From contig KN817646.1 of NCBI GenBank assembly GCA_000827495.1, positions 1 through 36,791 on the forward strand: a stretch of 36,791 bases of DNA, in the 5' to 3' direction. Positions 10,042 to 21,609 of this stretch are shown piece by piece. The first letter of the stretch is position 1. Each line of letters begins with the position of its first letter. Below the pieces are notes generated by a model. That model was given only the letters and a program-made list of their open reading frames with translations, was not told the DNA's origin and ran no database searches. Source of the DNA: Hypholoma sublateritium FD-334 SS-4 (lineage: Eukaryota > Basidiomycota > Agaricomycetes > Agaricales > Strophariaceae). Made by a program: the position numbers and the translations under genes.

Positions 10042-11405
10042 ACGAGTCATCGACGAAGCAGGGATCAAGAATGTTGACTTGATGCTCTCGTAGAGCGTTC
10101 AGTTCGAGAGGGCGCTGCAGAACAACTTGAAGGGGCTGTTCTCGTTGTTGAACTTCATCTGCCCCACGTTAATTTAGAAAGCTTCTTGCATAATGATTCT
10201 AGGGGCATGGGGATGGTTGTCGAGGAGGAAAAGAGCAAGAAGGTCGTCGAGGCTACACAAAATCCTCAGACTGCGATGTCGAGAAATGTTTGTTGCCTTG
10301 TACGTTGGTTTCTATCTTCGTTTCATACTTTCGCTGGCTGCCCATCAATCATTTGACAGAAGGCGATCAACGTCTACGTCGGCGTAACTGAGATGCAACA
10401 CAAATGGTACCGCTCGGTACTGGAGAAGGATATCAACGCCGTTAGTGGTAGGTTCTCATTTTAACCATTCATCCACCTCCTTTCGGTTCTTATCATGTTA
10501 CTCAGGCCTAACTGGGAAGAAATAAGGCAAGACACAGCTCATTAACATGGTCGTGTAGCTGCGCAAAGTGGCGTGCCACCCAGACCTGTTCGACGGAGCT
10601 GTATGCACCTCATCATTATTCTTCTCGTTATTACCGTGTGCTGAATCCTTACGTTGCCCATTTGCAGGAACCCGTACCACTGAGCACTTCGTCTAGACTC
10701 TAAAACTTGGGAAAGACGATTATCTTTGACTAGCTGCTCGTGAGCATGAAGGAGGAGGGCTTGCGGCTGCTCATCTTTAGCCAGACAAGTCGGGTGCTGG
10801 ACATTCTCAAGGACTATTGCTTGGGGCCATCGCATTGGGAAAACGAAGCAAGTTTATGTCTTTCAGTTCTTCACCCCCCTGTTCTTCCCTGACGAGCTGG
10901 CGGTGCTTCAAGAACGTGAAATGGCAGCTGATAAAGTACGTCAAATTACTTTGTTGCATATGCTACATTGAGTCACTACCTCCAGTGACTCAATGGTATT
11001 CATGCCGTCGACCGAGGAAGACACACCGGAAGATTTGGAGCAGGAACGGCTGGCGGCCCAGGAGTTCATCGATACAGACATGTTCAGACGACGACCTCGC
11101 GCAGAAGTAGAACTTCCCTGACTGGAGGCATCGTGATTTCAAGCAACTGATTAGAGCCATGAAGACTTACGGATGGTGTGTTAGTTCACCTTTCGTCCCA
11201 GTTATAGCTTATAGTTCGTTAAGGGCGCTGGCGGCCGAGATTCAGGACAAGAATGTCACAAAGTACTGGAAGGTTTTCGTAAAGAAGTGGAAGACTCGTG
11301 GGTATGAGTTCATCATGGTACCCTTACGAAATTTCATTCTCACATCATTTTGTTTACAGAATACCCCGAAATCAAGGTACACTTAGAAGAACAACTCTAT
11401 GCAGT
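10042..11405 (+). pseudogene. ISWI-type SNF2 chromatin remodeller pseudogene
   Basis: ISWI proteins are nuclear ATPases that slide nucleosomes. Ordered pieces are VIDEAGIKNVDLMLS (the Walker B DEAH box reads DEAG), LQNNLKGLFSLLNFICP, then VEEEKSKKVVEA and DVEKCLLP. After an intron comes [20 protein letters not shown]. After another come GLTGKK, LRKVACHPDLFDGA, MKEEGLRLLIFSQTSRVLD and ILKDYC. HRIGKTKQVYVFQF (motif VI) follows almost at once, so roughly 80 residues of the second helicase lobe are deleted. Then come LEQERLAAQEFIDT, WRHRDFKQLIRAMKTYGW and AAEIQDKNVTKYWKVF from the SANT region. In-frame stops occur after LMLS, after GLTGKK and after INMVV, besides frame changes. Typical introns remain, so this is a DNA duplicate or a decayed native gene. 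The N-terminal helicase motifs and the C-terminal SLIDE end are missing. Confidence 0.9.
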
Positions 11406-11614
11406 AAGTTTGAAGGATGAATGAGGTATATATCAACAAGATAGTGCAACTGTAGTGCTAAACATCCATGGACCACAATGAATATCTACAAGGTTATGTG
11501 ATGTATGTTTAGGTAAAGGTGACTATGGAAAGGTATTCAGTCAGGAACATGTTTGGAGGGGAGGCATCCTGTGGAGGGGAGAAGGGCCAGACAACGACAA
11601 CGACAATACTGCGC

Positions 11615-14600
11615 TCAACAAGCTGGTGGTGCTGTTGGAATCTTCAAAAGTGCATGCCAGTCCTTAGAAACACGAACAAAATGTGCCTTCGTAATTGGAC
11701 TAGTTGTGATTCCAGGTTCGCGAGCATAGTTCATCTCTGCCACTTCTGTAGTGTGCCCAGCCATGAGATCAGCTGCTTGAGCCAGGGCCCTATTTTCCGC
11801 ATCTTTCTTGGTATTGTATCGGCTGTAGCTGGTAGTAGGAAAGTGGCGCTGGATCGCGATTGCTAAGTGCCGATAAGAGCGGGCACCAATCCTAGCACCA
11901 GTTCCCTCATACATGAAAGTTTGGAGTTGTCTCGATAAATCAACTGCGCTCCATGGCTGCCCCCACGATGCCCAGATACGCCCCTTGTACGTGTCAACTA
12001 AATTCTGTCTGTCTTCCTGGGTAGTGACAATGAAGTCAAGAAGGACAGTGATTTCGATTGGTCGGATGAGGCGGATGAGAACATAAAGGAGGCGGAAGAC
12101 GGAGTATGGAAGCAGGCGAAAAATTACTTTCTGATCGTCGGCGACGAAAGAAGTCTTGTTGTAGCCAGTGCGGAAACCCCCAGTTCCCTCCTGCTCATCG
12201 AAGACAAAGTTTCTTGCACCATTCATCGTGTTGGTGGGGCTATGGATGCACTCCTCGGACATACGACCAGGCCCTGGGCCTTGGGTGATATGGCACAGCG
12301 ACTGCACAACTGACAGAGCTTTATCGATGTCGGATATCCAAACCATGCTTTGCTTTTGATCAAACTTCAGGTTGCCATTGGAATCTTGCGACAGTCCAAG
12401 TATCTTCTTCTTGAACATGTCGTGGAAAAGCTCAGCAGATTCTGGGTTGTCTAGCGTGTTATTTTGCGCATCAAACAGCACACCATTGCCGAGCACATCT
12501 TCGTCACCTGTAGGATCCTTAATGCTGGAGATTGCGAACTTTTCCTCGACTTCAGAAAGAGTGAGCGCCCCAAGTAAGACAGACTTCTCGACAAAATCCT
12601 CCGTTTCCTTGATCTTGACAGATATAAATTTGACAAATTGGTCGACGTCGACAGAATGATCCCCCACTTTGACTGTTTGATCCATCCACCAAATGAAATC
12701 CGGACGAGGTGTACTTCTTGAGGCAATACTTGTCAGGTGCATGATGAATCGAACTGATGCAAAGGGGGCAAGATTCTGGTCCTGGAGGTATTTTTTGCAA
12801 AACTGATTGCATTTCCTGTAAACGTCAATCATAAATAAAAATCAGCTTGAATCAGCACTCACGTATGAACTGAAAAGAGGGAGGAAACTCACTCTAGCCA
12901 ATCATCTTGATTGTCGTTAGGTTTAAGCTGTCTTTTCCAAGAGTCGAAGGTGTGCAGTGCCCAAGAACGGACTAAGTATTGAATTTTGGAAATAGGAGGA
13001 GGTATCAGATGGATGCTATTATACGAACCATCTTCCTTTAAACATAAAAGGGCCATAAATGCGATTACGGGCGAATTGAAGATGCAATCTGCTGTTGTGT
13101 TTTTTGAAGGAAAATAGACTGCATTAAGAAGGTCGACTAGTAAATCCTCGCCTAGTGAGCCTTCTTCCAGTGCATCAGATATGGCTTCAAGAGCGGACAG
13201 CTGTTTTTTGTCAAATTTGAAGAACGTGCTATAAGTTTTCTTCAATTTTGGATGCCCATGCGTTTTCAGGCGGTACGCCCTGACAAGTGCCCAGATAAGT
13301 TTGACCTGAAGCAGGCCATATGATGCTATGGCTACGGGTGTTGTGAGCGGAGCAAATGCCCGACGTTGCCTTGGTTGGCCACTAATTTGGTCAATAAGTG
13401 CCAAAATTGTGCATTTGAGAGAATTCACCAACTCACGGGGTACAGTTGGTAATGCTAGTGTATATAGCATGGTGAGTTGGGGCCGTTTTCATCAAGTCGA
13501 CAATTCGAGAAAACATAGGTAACAGAATGTGCCTGAGTTGAAGATAGTCGAGATGTGTGCGGTCAACCAGGACAAAGGTCTCGTACAAAACCTTCCGATT
13601 GAATGGTGAAAGGTATTGGTCAATGCCCGTTCGTACGAACACAGGCGGGATTGTTCGGACCTCCTTGTCAGGGACTACCTCGATCCCTCGCAAGGCAGAT
13701 GCCTTTTTCTGCCGAAGTAGCGCAAGGGTGGCAGATCTGTCCAGATCACCATTATCTAAACCAAGCTGTCTCTCCGAAACAAGGACAGATGGGACCTCCG
13801 AAACTTCGAAATGAAGGTTCCAGGCTCGAACCTCCGACAAAGTTTGGGCATAGACCAATTTTGAATTGGCCTTTGAAGGCAAACCCCTATGGTTCGTCGA
13901 CATGTGTGATGACATGCCACCTTTGTTTGTTCGAATCAAGCCACATACCCCGCACTTCCAAACATTGGCAAAAACCCGTAGACCTAAAACTTGGCGGCGC
14001 AATCCGCATGCTGAGGTGGGGATATCGGGAAGTGGTATTGACCTCAAAGCAGGTGTCGGGCCTGCCGCATTGTTGGCATCTATGCCTGCATCACGAACAG
14101 TAAAGCCTGCTGCCTGAAGTGTATCCAAGATTTTACGCCGGAACTGTTTGTTTGGGGGAACCTTAGAAGTTGGCAACGGATGCACCGAATCATAGACCAC
14201 GCTGCTCGATTTCCATTTACCGCTGGAATCCATGTTGGTCCTTTCTGCATCCGTGTTGGTGAGATGGGTATGGACAAAGCTGATCGGAAGCCCTTCGGCG
14301 CATGGAGTACAGATGATGATCTGGTAGGCAGTGTTAAAAGATAATCCAAAGGACTTGAGATATGGAGTGGTGATGAGCCTTTCCCCCCAATCTGTTTCCT
14401 GTAATACTTCGATGAATTCTGCCGAGCCCGAAGTGCCTTGCTGCCAATCATACTCTTCTTCACCAAACTGATACTGCGTGATTTGTGTCCCGCGGGTAAA
14501 CTGCTGGCTGGGAATTTGTCCCGTATGAGTATGACTAAGTGTTGGGATAGTACTCCAAGTGTTTTCGGCCTCTACAGTTGGTTTTGGAGCAACATTCGTG

Positions 14601-15597
14601 GAGGAAGCAAGCCGTCGGCGATTTCGAAGTGGTCGTTGAGGTCGGTCAGGTGTAGGAGGGTTGTGGGAATGTATGAGAGTGGTGTTTAGTCCAGAACTTA
14701 GAACATCATCCGACATGGGCAGTGGTGGCCTTCGAATGATATTACCACCATGATCTTCGTCATCACTTCCAGCCCGCATCCAGTCTGGTTGACTAAGGCC
14801 ACAATTCTTCTCAATTTCGTCATCTGAGCCGGTATCTTCATCACTGAGGAAACGAGTAATGCGTGCTCGGCTTTGCGGTTGGACCAAAGGAAAGTTACTC
14901 AGTCTAGGCGTACTATCTGAATGCCAAACCATAAGTACATCTTCAGCTGGTGCCAGAAATTTAGTGAAATGAGGCGCGTACGTGGATCATGATGCACATT
15001 GGGTGGGCTTGCTAGTTGCGTATATTCCAAAGAATTGTGGCTAGTGGCTAGTTAGCAAAAGAACTATGCATCAGAAGTTTCGAGATGAGTTGAATAGTGG
15101 TAACACAATACCTGCACTTGTCGCACTATTCAGAATTATTCCTTCCAAAACTTCGCGCTCTTCTTGGGAAGGAGGGGTCTCATCTATCTGCTTTTCAATA
15201 GCTTCCGCCAGTGTTTGGTATTCTCTTTCTTGCGCATCATCATCATGGTCTACAATGTCTTCGATGGACTCTGCGATTACGGTCGGATCATTCAAATCTA
15301 GTCAACAGGTCAGATGGACTGAGACACTACCCATAACAATGGGCTCTTACTAGCAGATAGATGATCTTTGCGGAAAATATTCAATAGCATCTCTTTTTCG
15401 TCATCAGCGAGCTTCTCGGCTTCCGGCCCAAATTGTTCCCTGCAGTTCAAGGTTTGAATCTCACTTTCAAATGGAAGTGCTTAGACAGTGTAAGGTGCAA
15501 AGACGACTGACATTAAGAGCTCCGGTCCATTTAACTTTTTTCCGATGAGGGTGACAGCCCAATCTAAGCAAAGGTTTGCGGCAGGCTTCAATATCAT
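11615..15597 (-). CDS. OrsD zinc-finger / tyrosine-recombinase-like protein, 1191 aa
   Basis: The probable role is a DNA recombinase of a mobile element. Seven exons keep phase: 15512-15597, 15351-15439, 15112-15297, 14982-15011, 13502-14946, 12893-13431 and 11615-12815. Residues 30-180 are acidic and disordered-looking. An OrsD-like region starts near residue 335 with CTPC (343, 346) and HTHL. A C2H2 finger follows: C462, C465, H478, H483. The last 150 residues resemble a tyrosine recombinase: R1043 in LIRPIEI, R1107-H1108 in ARSYRHLAIAI, H1146 in MAGHTTEVAEMNYARE and a candidate nucleophile Y1155. The first His of the HxxR box is not present. I recall such OrsD-linked proteins in agaricomycetes, often fused or adjacent to a RecQ helicase; none is visible here. 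The junction near 13432-13501 (donor GTCGAC, acceptor CGTGAG) and the 35-base intron 14947-14981 are the weakest parts; a frameshift there would make it a pseudogene. Confidence 0.75.
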
Positions 15598-16153
15598 TGC
15601 GAGGTTGCTGAAACTATATCACCGAACAACTGAGCATACGCCGGTTTCGAAAGCCAGACTTATGGGGCTTACTCCATTATTTTAAAGGGATGGTAACACA
15701 CTTTACGTGGAAGTAGCGGAAAGAGAATAGTTGCGACAAAATATGGGTGGGGGTCAAGTGGGGGTCATAGTTCTATTAGCGCGATCCGCTCTCAAGTCAC
15801 ATGACCGCGCTGCAGAATCCAGGTCATATTTGGGTCATATGTGATTAAAAAATCCGGCAGAGATCTTGCAGAGATCAGTGTGAAATGTATTCAGTAAGTA
15901 CTAATTGTGGATAAACTACGATACATCATTAATCTGTGAAAAGGTGGGCCAAGGAGTTTGGGCGGAGTGTTGGTATCCCGGCGATTTTGAACGATTATGC
16001 TCCGGAAATACTTTTCCGGGATCTCTGAATCATCTTTTATTTGTACCGTTGAAAGTCGCGAGCCGCGGCGGACAGACGCTCAGCGTTCAGCACCAGCGCC
16101 TCTGCCGCAGAGTGCTACGGGACGGGCTGCGACACGTGATGCAGCGATCGAAA
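15598..16153. other. Gap upstream of the recombinase-like gene
   Basis: No gene is seen. Short direct repeats occur: TGGGGGTCA twice at about 15748-15769, and GGTCATAT twice at about 15823-15842. These lie 150-250 bases upstream of the start at 15597 and could be promoter or element-end sequences; neither is shown. Confidence 0.35.
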
Positions 16154-18135
16154 TTAGCGAGCGGGCGACGCGCGGGGCACAGAACGGAAGCGGGACAAAC
16201 AAACCATGTCTTTAGTAAGTGACAGACATTAACTTGAATGTAATACGATGCAACTTACTTTCTCGGGAGAAGGTCGAATTTGCACACTTCTTGTCTCTTA
16301 CATGAGCGTTATAGCCTTCCGGGGAATACATACAGTAGCACGAGTCGCATTTGACTGCAACTTCCTTGAGAGCGCGGAGTGTGCCCTCGGGTATTCCCAA
16401 CGTGGAGTTGAACTCGCGAATGACACGACCGAGGCTGGTGTCGAGGAACCCAAGATTCTGAAATGTCCGGTTTGTGCAGCTTGGGTACATCCGCGCGTCG
16501 TACGGCTGGAGGGTAAGGGCCGTGTGGATGGCATCCCATGCAGGATGATCATCAGGGTGGGCTATCAGGTCGTCAGCTGCGATACCAAGCCTCCACAGCC
16601 ATGAGTACTTACCGCGATAGACCCCCAATCCTTCATCGCAATCAAGCTTGGTCATTAGCACGATATCTACACAATGGTATCTTTCAGTATAACAGGGTAA
16701 GCGTTTATAAATAACTGCTCCATACCTGAGTTTCGGCGCGCAGCAGCTACCTCATCATTGAAGAAAGATGCAGCTCTTTCAGCTGAGCGCGCAATAGGCC
16801 TGGGCAGCGGCCGCATGTCCTCTCCAAAGGAAAGGTCTGGGAGCATGCGCGGGTTGTACCCTAGCTTCCTTGGGTCATTTCTGTGGGGTGCAGAGGCAAA
16901 GAGGCGTCGACGTTGCAAGGCACTGGTGACTGGAGAGGAGTAGAGCGGGGAGGAGGATGTCATCGAAGAGCGTGAGCTCGGGTTGAAGGCGAGCATGTCT
17001 TCCACCTCGGTAATGCTCGAGGTCGATGCCTTGGAGGGACTGGTCGAGTCGAAGGCTTGCAAAAAGTCACGATCATCTGCAACGATATTAGTGAGCAAAT
17101 ATGTCACTTATGTGCGAAGAAATGCAACTGGACGTACAGTTTAGATGAATGTCTCGCAATTCCGCTGCTTCCTCAGGACTGTACAGCACTAATATTCATT
17201 ATTAGCACCGTGACTTTGCGCACATCACTCATGAAATATCTCACTAGAATGCTCGTCAATCTCTTCCTGCGTGTAAAGCACCTGAGGAGGTTGAAGGGGG
17301 GGGACAATGCCTGAACGAACGGTAAATACATTGGCGTTCGACGAGAAGTAGAGGTCACGTACCAATAAACGGGCAAATATGCGAGGTACGGGGGACTTGG
17401 AAGAAATCCATGGTTTGACCTTGGTATTTACGGCGAAGGCAGAGCTCCATCCTCGAGTACCGTTCACCTTTGGAGGTGTCGGCGGCATGAGGGCAATGAG
17501 GCGGTTCATAACGGTCAGAACCGGTAGCACTCATGCTCTCAAAACCTGAGGCAGCCACATCGGTGAGGGCGCCACTCTGGAGAACACGAACTGGGCTAGA
17601 AAACAAACACTTTGAGTCTTTATAATGAATCCAACAAGTTAATACCGTCATACCGCGTCCACGGGACCCAACCATCCATTGCAACGTCGTAGGAGACCAT
17701 GTCTTCGTTAGCATTGTGTTGCTGGAGTTCATTGTGCAGAACTCGAAGCCGTCGAGAGAGCGCTGGCCTTGGTTGAAAAGAGGAAGAGCTGGTATAAGAA
17801 ATATTTGAGTGATGAGAAAGGGATTAGAAGGACGGCGAATGGTAGGTTGGCGTCGAACGGGTGCCATTGGGAGTTGGGAACGTATATGTTTAGAAGGGAT
17901 TTTGCAGGAAACTTGAGGGTGTCTTAGTAGTGAGCACACAGAAGGGACAGGCTTTATAGCGACACACCTCTACATCCATCCTTGACTCAAGTGCCCCTTC
18001 GCTCAACTCCGTCGCTCTCAGCCACTCTGCCTCATTCATAGCTCGCAAGCAGGATCCACAGCACGACTTGTTGGTAGTTGGTGCCAAGGCGCCGTGGTGA
18101 ATCTCTGGTCGAGTGTGAAGAGAGGTTCGCTGCAT
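16154..18135 (-). CDS. Ten-exon gene, unknown function, 489 aa, Cys motifs at both ends
   Basis: I do not recognise the family. Exons in phase are 17968-18135, 17859-17911, 17654-17788, 17363-17595, 17245-17310, 17138-17188, 16726-17076, 16613-16666, 16259-16561 and 16154-16209. All nine introns (about 49-70 bases) are GT..AG. The start MQRTSLHTRP is followed by CCGSC (residues 25-29). The middle has Ser-rich segments (SSRSSMTSSSPLYSSP) and looks partly disordered. Near the end, CDSCYCMYSPEGYNAHVRDK followed by KC resembles a C2HC-type zinc-binding loop. The last exon, 16154-16209, is chosen only because it keeps frame and supplies a stop. No signal peptide or membrane span is evident. It lies 0.56 kb from the recombinase-like gene and shares its strand, so it may be cargo or partner of the same element. 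So many phase-consistent introns argue that the frame is under selection or was until recently. Confidence 0.6.
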
Positions 18136-19821
18136 CGCTCGAATAAGTGAGTCGCCACTGGACAGCGACAGGGAACTCGAAGTTGGGTTGGACGGCGGCG
18201 AGGTGCCATGTCACGAACATGAGGCCGGTTGCGCCGTTAAGTTCCGAAATCCCGGCCGTGATAACTTCGTGGTAAAACACATAGCAGGCTGACACAAATA
18301 TCTAAATGTATTTTTTACTTAGCCTCCTCTTAGCAGGGACCTGCTCTTCCTGCAGCTTCTTGAAAGCTTCTTGTACCTTCATTTGATGGGATCGAATAAG
18401 ACTGATTGTCAGTAGACTCGAATCGCGAGCCGCTAGTGTCCGGTTGGTGTCCGGGTTCATGCTAAGTTCATGCGATTACGCTATATTTAGCTCGCGCACT
18501 GGCGCGAGTAGGCCTGGACACGTGTCCGTGTTGAAATTACGGGCGCGCTCAACGCGAATGTACGTGTTGTCTTCGCTTTCCTCCTTATCCATTCTGAACA
18601 CAGACTTTGACTTGTGGATTTGCCTTCACGCGTCACCCAGGTACCAGCATCTTTCTACTCGCTTGCATAGGAGGGCGGCGGTGGACTGGAATCGTCTGGG
18701 ATGGCCAGATACTCAAATACTGGTGCGCTGACCGCTTACTGCACATGAACTTGGACCGCCTCGCTGAACTGGTTTCGGGTTCATCTCTTGCTATGCGCTG
18801 AGCATCGGTATTCTTATCTGAGATACGCTCCCGCGCGTCTACCGCCCTTTAATTCCCAGAAAATTATCTAATCCCTCTATGTAGATCTTCTGTCAATGGT
18901 TACGGCTGCGCGAGCGTCATCATCAGCCAAGGATGCAGGTGCTCTGTCTCAAGCAGCGTCACGGACGGCAGAACTCACCGCGTATTCCGACAGATCGCGG
19001 ACATCATTGTGCAGCACCGAAGGGCGCATGCCTCGCGCGCATTTCATAGTCGCTGGACGGCCGAGGCAATTCCCGAATTCCCCGGCGAGTCGGACATGAC
19101 TTGTCAAGGTGGACGACTGTGAACCGTGCCTGGATATCGAGCGACATGGACGGCACGGCTGTCGCCCGCACAGTGCGGAGACGGTGACCAGGCGCGGGGC
19201 CGCGTGGGGTCGAAGATTTTACTGTCATGTTATGCCGTGGAAAGACCATCGCGCACAGGCACGCTTCCCGCATTCTCCGTCTACTTTATCTTATCTTGAT
19301 GTTAACAAGCATCCGCAGGCTCCTCGCCCCCGCCGTCATCACCCCCGCCGCGGTGCAGCGCTGGACACCACCGGCGGCGGAGACGCTTGCGGCGTTGCAC
19401 ACGTGGAGCATAGGGGGGGGGTGTGTGTTTTTGCTTTGGACGCGGGGGGTGGACGTTCGTTACGGATGGGAGAAGACGCGGTTACGTCTGTGAGACCGCC
19501 GCTCATCCTCGTCGTCGACAGCGCGCGAGGTGTGCATCGAATTCGCGGCGCCCTTCAATCGTGATATCAGCATTGGGAACTGCGCATTTCAGGTGCCCCC
19601 GCCGTTCAAAATGGACCCGCTGGCACCGTCGAGGCTTGATTCCACCGCGCGCTCCCTCTGTATCGGTGAATCATGCTGAGATGAAAACTGAAGCTACCAA
19701 ATGAGAAGGCATAGCCACCTGGGGCGCGTTTCGGTGCTGGATATAGGGTATATGGTGGACAATACGTACGTTATTTGATGTCTGTTCGGAATCGACGCTG
19801 ATCAGTATTGTGGTTTACAGT
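18136..19821. other. Non-coding or heavily decayed stretch
   Basis: No gene can be defended. Plus-strand frames at about 18444-18800 and 19109-19680 read partly like protein, for example CIEFAAPFNRDISIGNCAFQ followed by VPPPF near 19535-19610. They match no family I know and are broken. A run of nine G lies near 19412-19420. Confidence 0.35.
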
Positions 19822-19925
19822 GCGAGCGCGCCTTGTAGAACGTGTCAAATCACTGGGAGTGCGGGGAGATGCCTTAGATCAGAAGCCGGAGCCGAAGACG
19901 TATGAGGATCTAATTTTTATTATGT
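19822..19925 (+). pseudogene. Short coding-like relic, unknown
   Basis: After an acceptor-like CAG at about 19820, one frame reads VRARLVERVKSLGVRGDALD, then QKPEPKTYEDLIFIM, to a stop near 19925. Composition and hydrophobic spacing look like a real exon. I cannot name the protein, and nothing upstream joins to it. Confidence 0.25.
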
Positions 19926-21609
19926 AGTATGTGAACTAACGGACGCATAGGGGAGCGCAAAGTATATAGCTAATATTCGCGAAACTCGTCTACTTGACAA
20001 TGTGCATAATATACACACCTCGCGCTGCACGAACTGCTCTGGCGCGATCTTCTATTGAAAACCACGCGGCAGCGTTCGTGGAGAAGGTCAAATCGCGCGA
20101 AGGGAGAGGCAGGTGTGTCCTGCGCCGTTGTGCAAGCGGGAGGGCGCATTCCGTGGACGAGGAAGGCACGTCGGAGCGCTTGCAGCGGCGAAGCTTCGAA
20201 GGTGGCCCGATTCGCGTCTCACATGGCGGCGTTCGTCAGCGCGAAGCTCGATGATGATGCAGCGGGCGGCGTCCTCGGCGAGCACTGCTCGCCGCGCTCA
20301 AGCAAGTTACAACGCGGCGAGAAGTATGATGAAACAACGAAGCCATATATTTATACTACGTGCATATAGATGGCGTCCATTTTTAACAGCCTCGCCCGAG
20401 TGCGCCCATGATATGGAATGCGCCGTTAAATCGAGGTGATCGCAGCTTCGAAGAATTCGGGGTGCAAAATGCATAAGCGCGCATCACGAGCGACATGATG
20501 TACGTAGTTTACTGTTTATGTATGAGAGTCAATCGTCGTGTATCACAGCCAGAAATAGCCTCTGGGCGCTGCGCGCGACATCCATCTGCAGCGTGACTGG
20601 CCACGGGCACGACGGGTTGACATTGCCGCACTCTCAGATGTCGTTCCCTCCCCAGCGCAAGAGCAACGCACCTGGGGTTGTGAGAAGTCTCCTTCCTGCT
20701 GGAAAATATTTGTATCTGGAGCGATCAAGATCCTATGTCCGTAAAACAACGAAAGACTCCAGCGTAGAGGCAAAGGTTTGAACAACAGGCAGGGTCAGCG
20801 CGAGCTTTTCAAGTTTTAAGTTTCTGTTCCCGTCACGCAGAACGCTCAGCGTGTCGAACGGGTACTGCATAGCAGGTGAAACCCAGTAGCCGAAGCGTCC
20901 CAGAAATTAATTCGCGCGAGCGGCACGACGAGACCGGCGAGCGGAGTCGAAGCGGTCGGGCCTAATTGTAATGGCCAAACTACGCGTGACAGGCGCCTAA
21001 CGACTCCGCAGCACCGAGATGCGCGCAAGGCGTACGTACGCAGATACTTAGCCCCGCGCAGCGCGCCATGAGGCATTTATCCAGCCCGCAATCTGGCCTG
21101 AGGCGTATAGCAGCTGCGGCGGACGAGCAAGAAGACAGAGCGCACGTCAACAAGGGCCGGATAGGCAGCATTCCACAGCGCGCATCCCAGCGGGCATCGA
21201 ACAACGGATATACGAAGTAAGGAGAGGGTGCCGTCGTGGTCCCTAGACCGAAAGCGCGCTGCGGGCGCTCATATGCCACCGGCTTAGGCCAGAGGCGCCC
21301 GTGCGGTATGCAGGGAAGACGGTGTTCTTGATCTGCGAGGGTCGACTGGAGGGACTGCCGACAGATGCTGTTGGTGGCGTACTTAGACTACAGAACGAGG
21401 GACTTGAAGGCGCTGCGCAGTCAGGGCGCACGATCTAACATAAAGAAAACCATGATAAGCACGATATAAGATAGATAGGTGACTAAAATGATGTACTGCG
21501 GGGGACATATCAGCCAACCTATAGAACAGTATTTGTAGTCATTAATGGACATCAACATTACAAGACTTACGTATATTCACGATCTGTCCTCGCGCTTCAC
21601 GCCACTCAG
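19926..21609. other. GC-rich stretch without a gene
   Basis: Both strands carry overlapping Arg/Ala-rich frames typical of GC-rich non-coding DNA. No motif, intron chain or RNA gene is seen. Confidence 0.4.

Noticed and set aside
11519..11610. C-terminal SLIDE part of the ISWI relic continuing toward the recombinase gene
   Set aside because: No SLIDE-domain word could be read in any frame past about 11405.
17355..17939. A 194-residue minus-strand single-exon gene
   Set aside because: It is a read-through of introns of the ten-exon gene; the spliced chain keeps phase and gives better sequence.
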